From: Alitta virens
Taxonomy: Eukaryota; Annelida; Polychaeta; Phyllodocida; Nereididae
NCBI GenBank assembly: GCA_932294295.1
Contig: OW028576.1
Span: forward strand, 28,899,227-28,963,226
Length of the DNA: 64,000 bases
Direction of reading: 5' to 3'
The first letter of the stretch is position 1; each line of letters opens with the position of its first letter. Shown piece after piece: positions 63,777 through 64,000 of this stretch. A program made the translations under genes and the position numbers. Under the pieces are notes generated by a model, which saw nothing but the letters and a program-made list of their open reading frames with translations, was not told the DNA's origin and searched no databases.

Positions 63777-64000
63777 TGAAACTGCAGCTGTCCAATATAC
63801 ACTGCACAGCTATCCAATATACACTGCAGCCTTCTAATATACACTTTTGTCATCCAATATACTCTTCAGTCATCCAATATACACTGCATTCATCCAACAT
63901 ACACTGCAGCCATCCAACAAACACTCATTCTAATTTGGCTCAGAGCAGCGGAGTAGAAAATATAATCAATGTTGTTGTTTGAATAACTCTTGTTTATATT
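63777..64000. repeat. Dispersed repeat with about 20-bp minisatellite, copy 2
   Basis: ATCCAATATACACTGCA-type units followed by the same tail as at 14560-14870 (CTCATTCTAATTTGGC, AGAAAATATAATCAATG). It continues past the window end. Confidence 0.8.

Overview
This window is AT-rich, intron-bearing eukaryotic DNA, almost certainly from an invertebrate animal and probably a marine one. The evidence is small exons with GT-AG junctions, extracellular receptor domains (Ig, SUEL/galactose-binding-lectin type, CUB-like), ankyrin repeats, non-LTR retrotransposons, a decayed Polinton/Maverick, MITEs and a long satellite. I cannot name the phylum from sequence alone, and no bacterial-type genes are present.

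Layout. 888-12311 (minus): one large receptor gene that I could follow through 19 exons with matching splice phases. It encodes a signal peptide, three Ig domains, one membrane segment, a short tail, and then two tandem copies of a four-exon cytoplasmic module ending in large ankyrin-like exons (about 1427 aa if all exons are joined). At each of three exon ends the last codon is followed by TAA in a GTAA context, so each site can be read as a stop or as a splice donor of the same phase. 13472-21514 (plus): a divergently oriented receptor of 676 aa in 12 exons (SUEL-type lectin domain, CUB-like domain, membrane segment, long acidic tail with many Y-x-x-L motifs). 38752 to at least 50532 (plus): its paralogue with nearly the same exon plan. 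The paralogue's tail exons lie in a 4433-bp tandem duplication seen 2.5 times. Each copy holds three phase-2 exons and the same antisense, already broken LINE; the third copy runs into a 200-N gap.

Between the receptor genes (21.5-38.7 kb) lie non-coding DNA, LINE and SINE-like fragments and a degraded Polinton (about 29.2-33.85 kb) with remnants of protein-primed DNA polymerase B, integrase with chromodomain, capsid-type proteins and packaging ATPase. From 52521 to 62623 there is a 96-bp satellite with 105 full units. The right end holds another LINE fragment and a second copy of a minisatellite-bearing repeat also found in an intron at 14.6 kb.

Taken together this looks like a cluster of cell-surface recognition or signalling receptors of unusual architecture, being reshaped by duplication and transposons. 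The functions (innate immunity, allorecognition or adhesion) are inferred from domains and tyrosine motifs. The gene models rest on my own reading of splice sites and have no transcript support.
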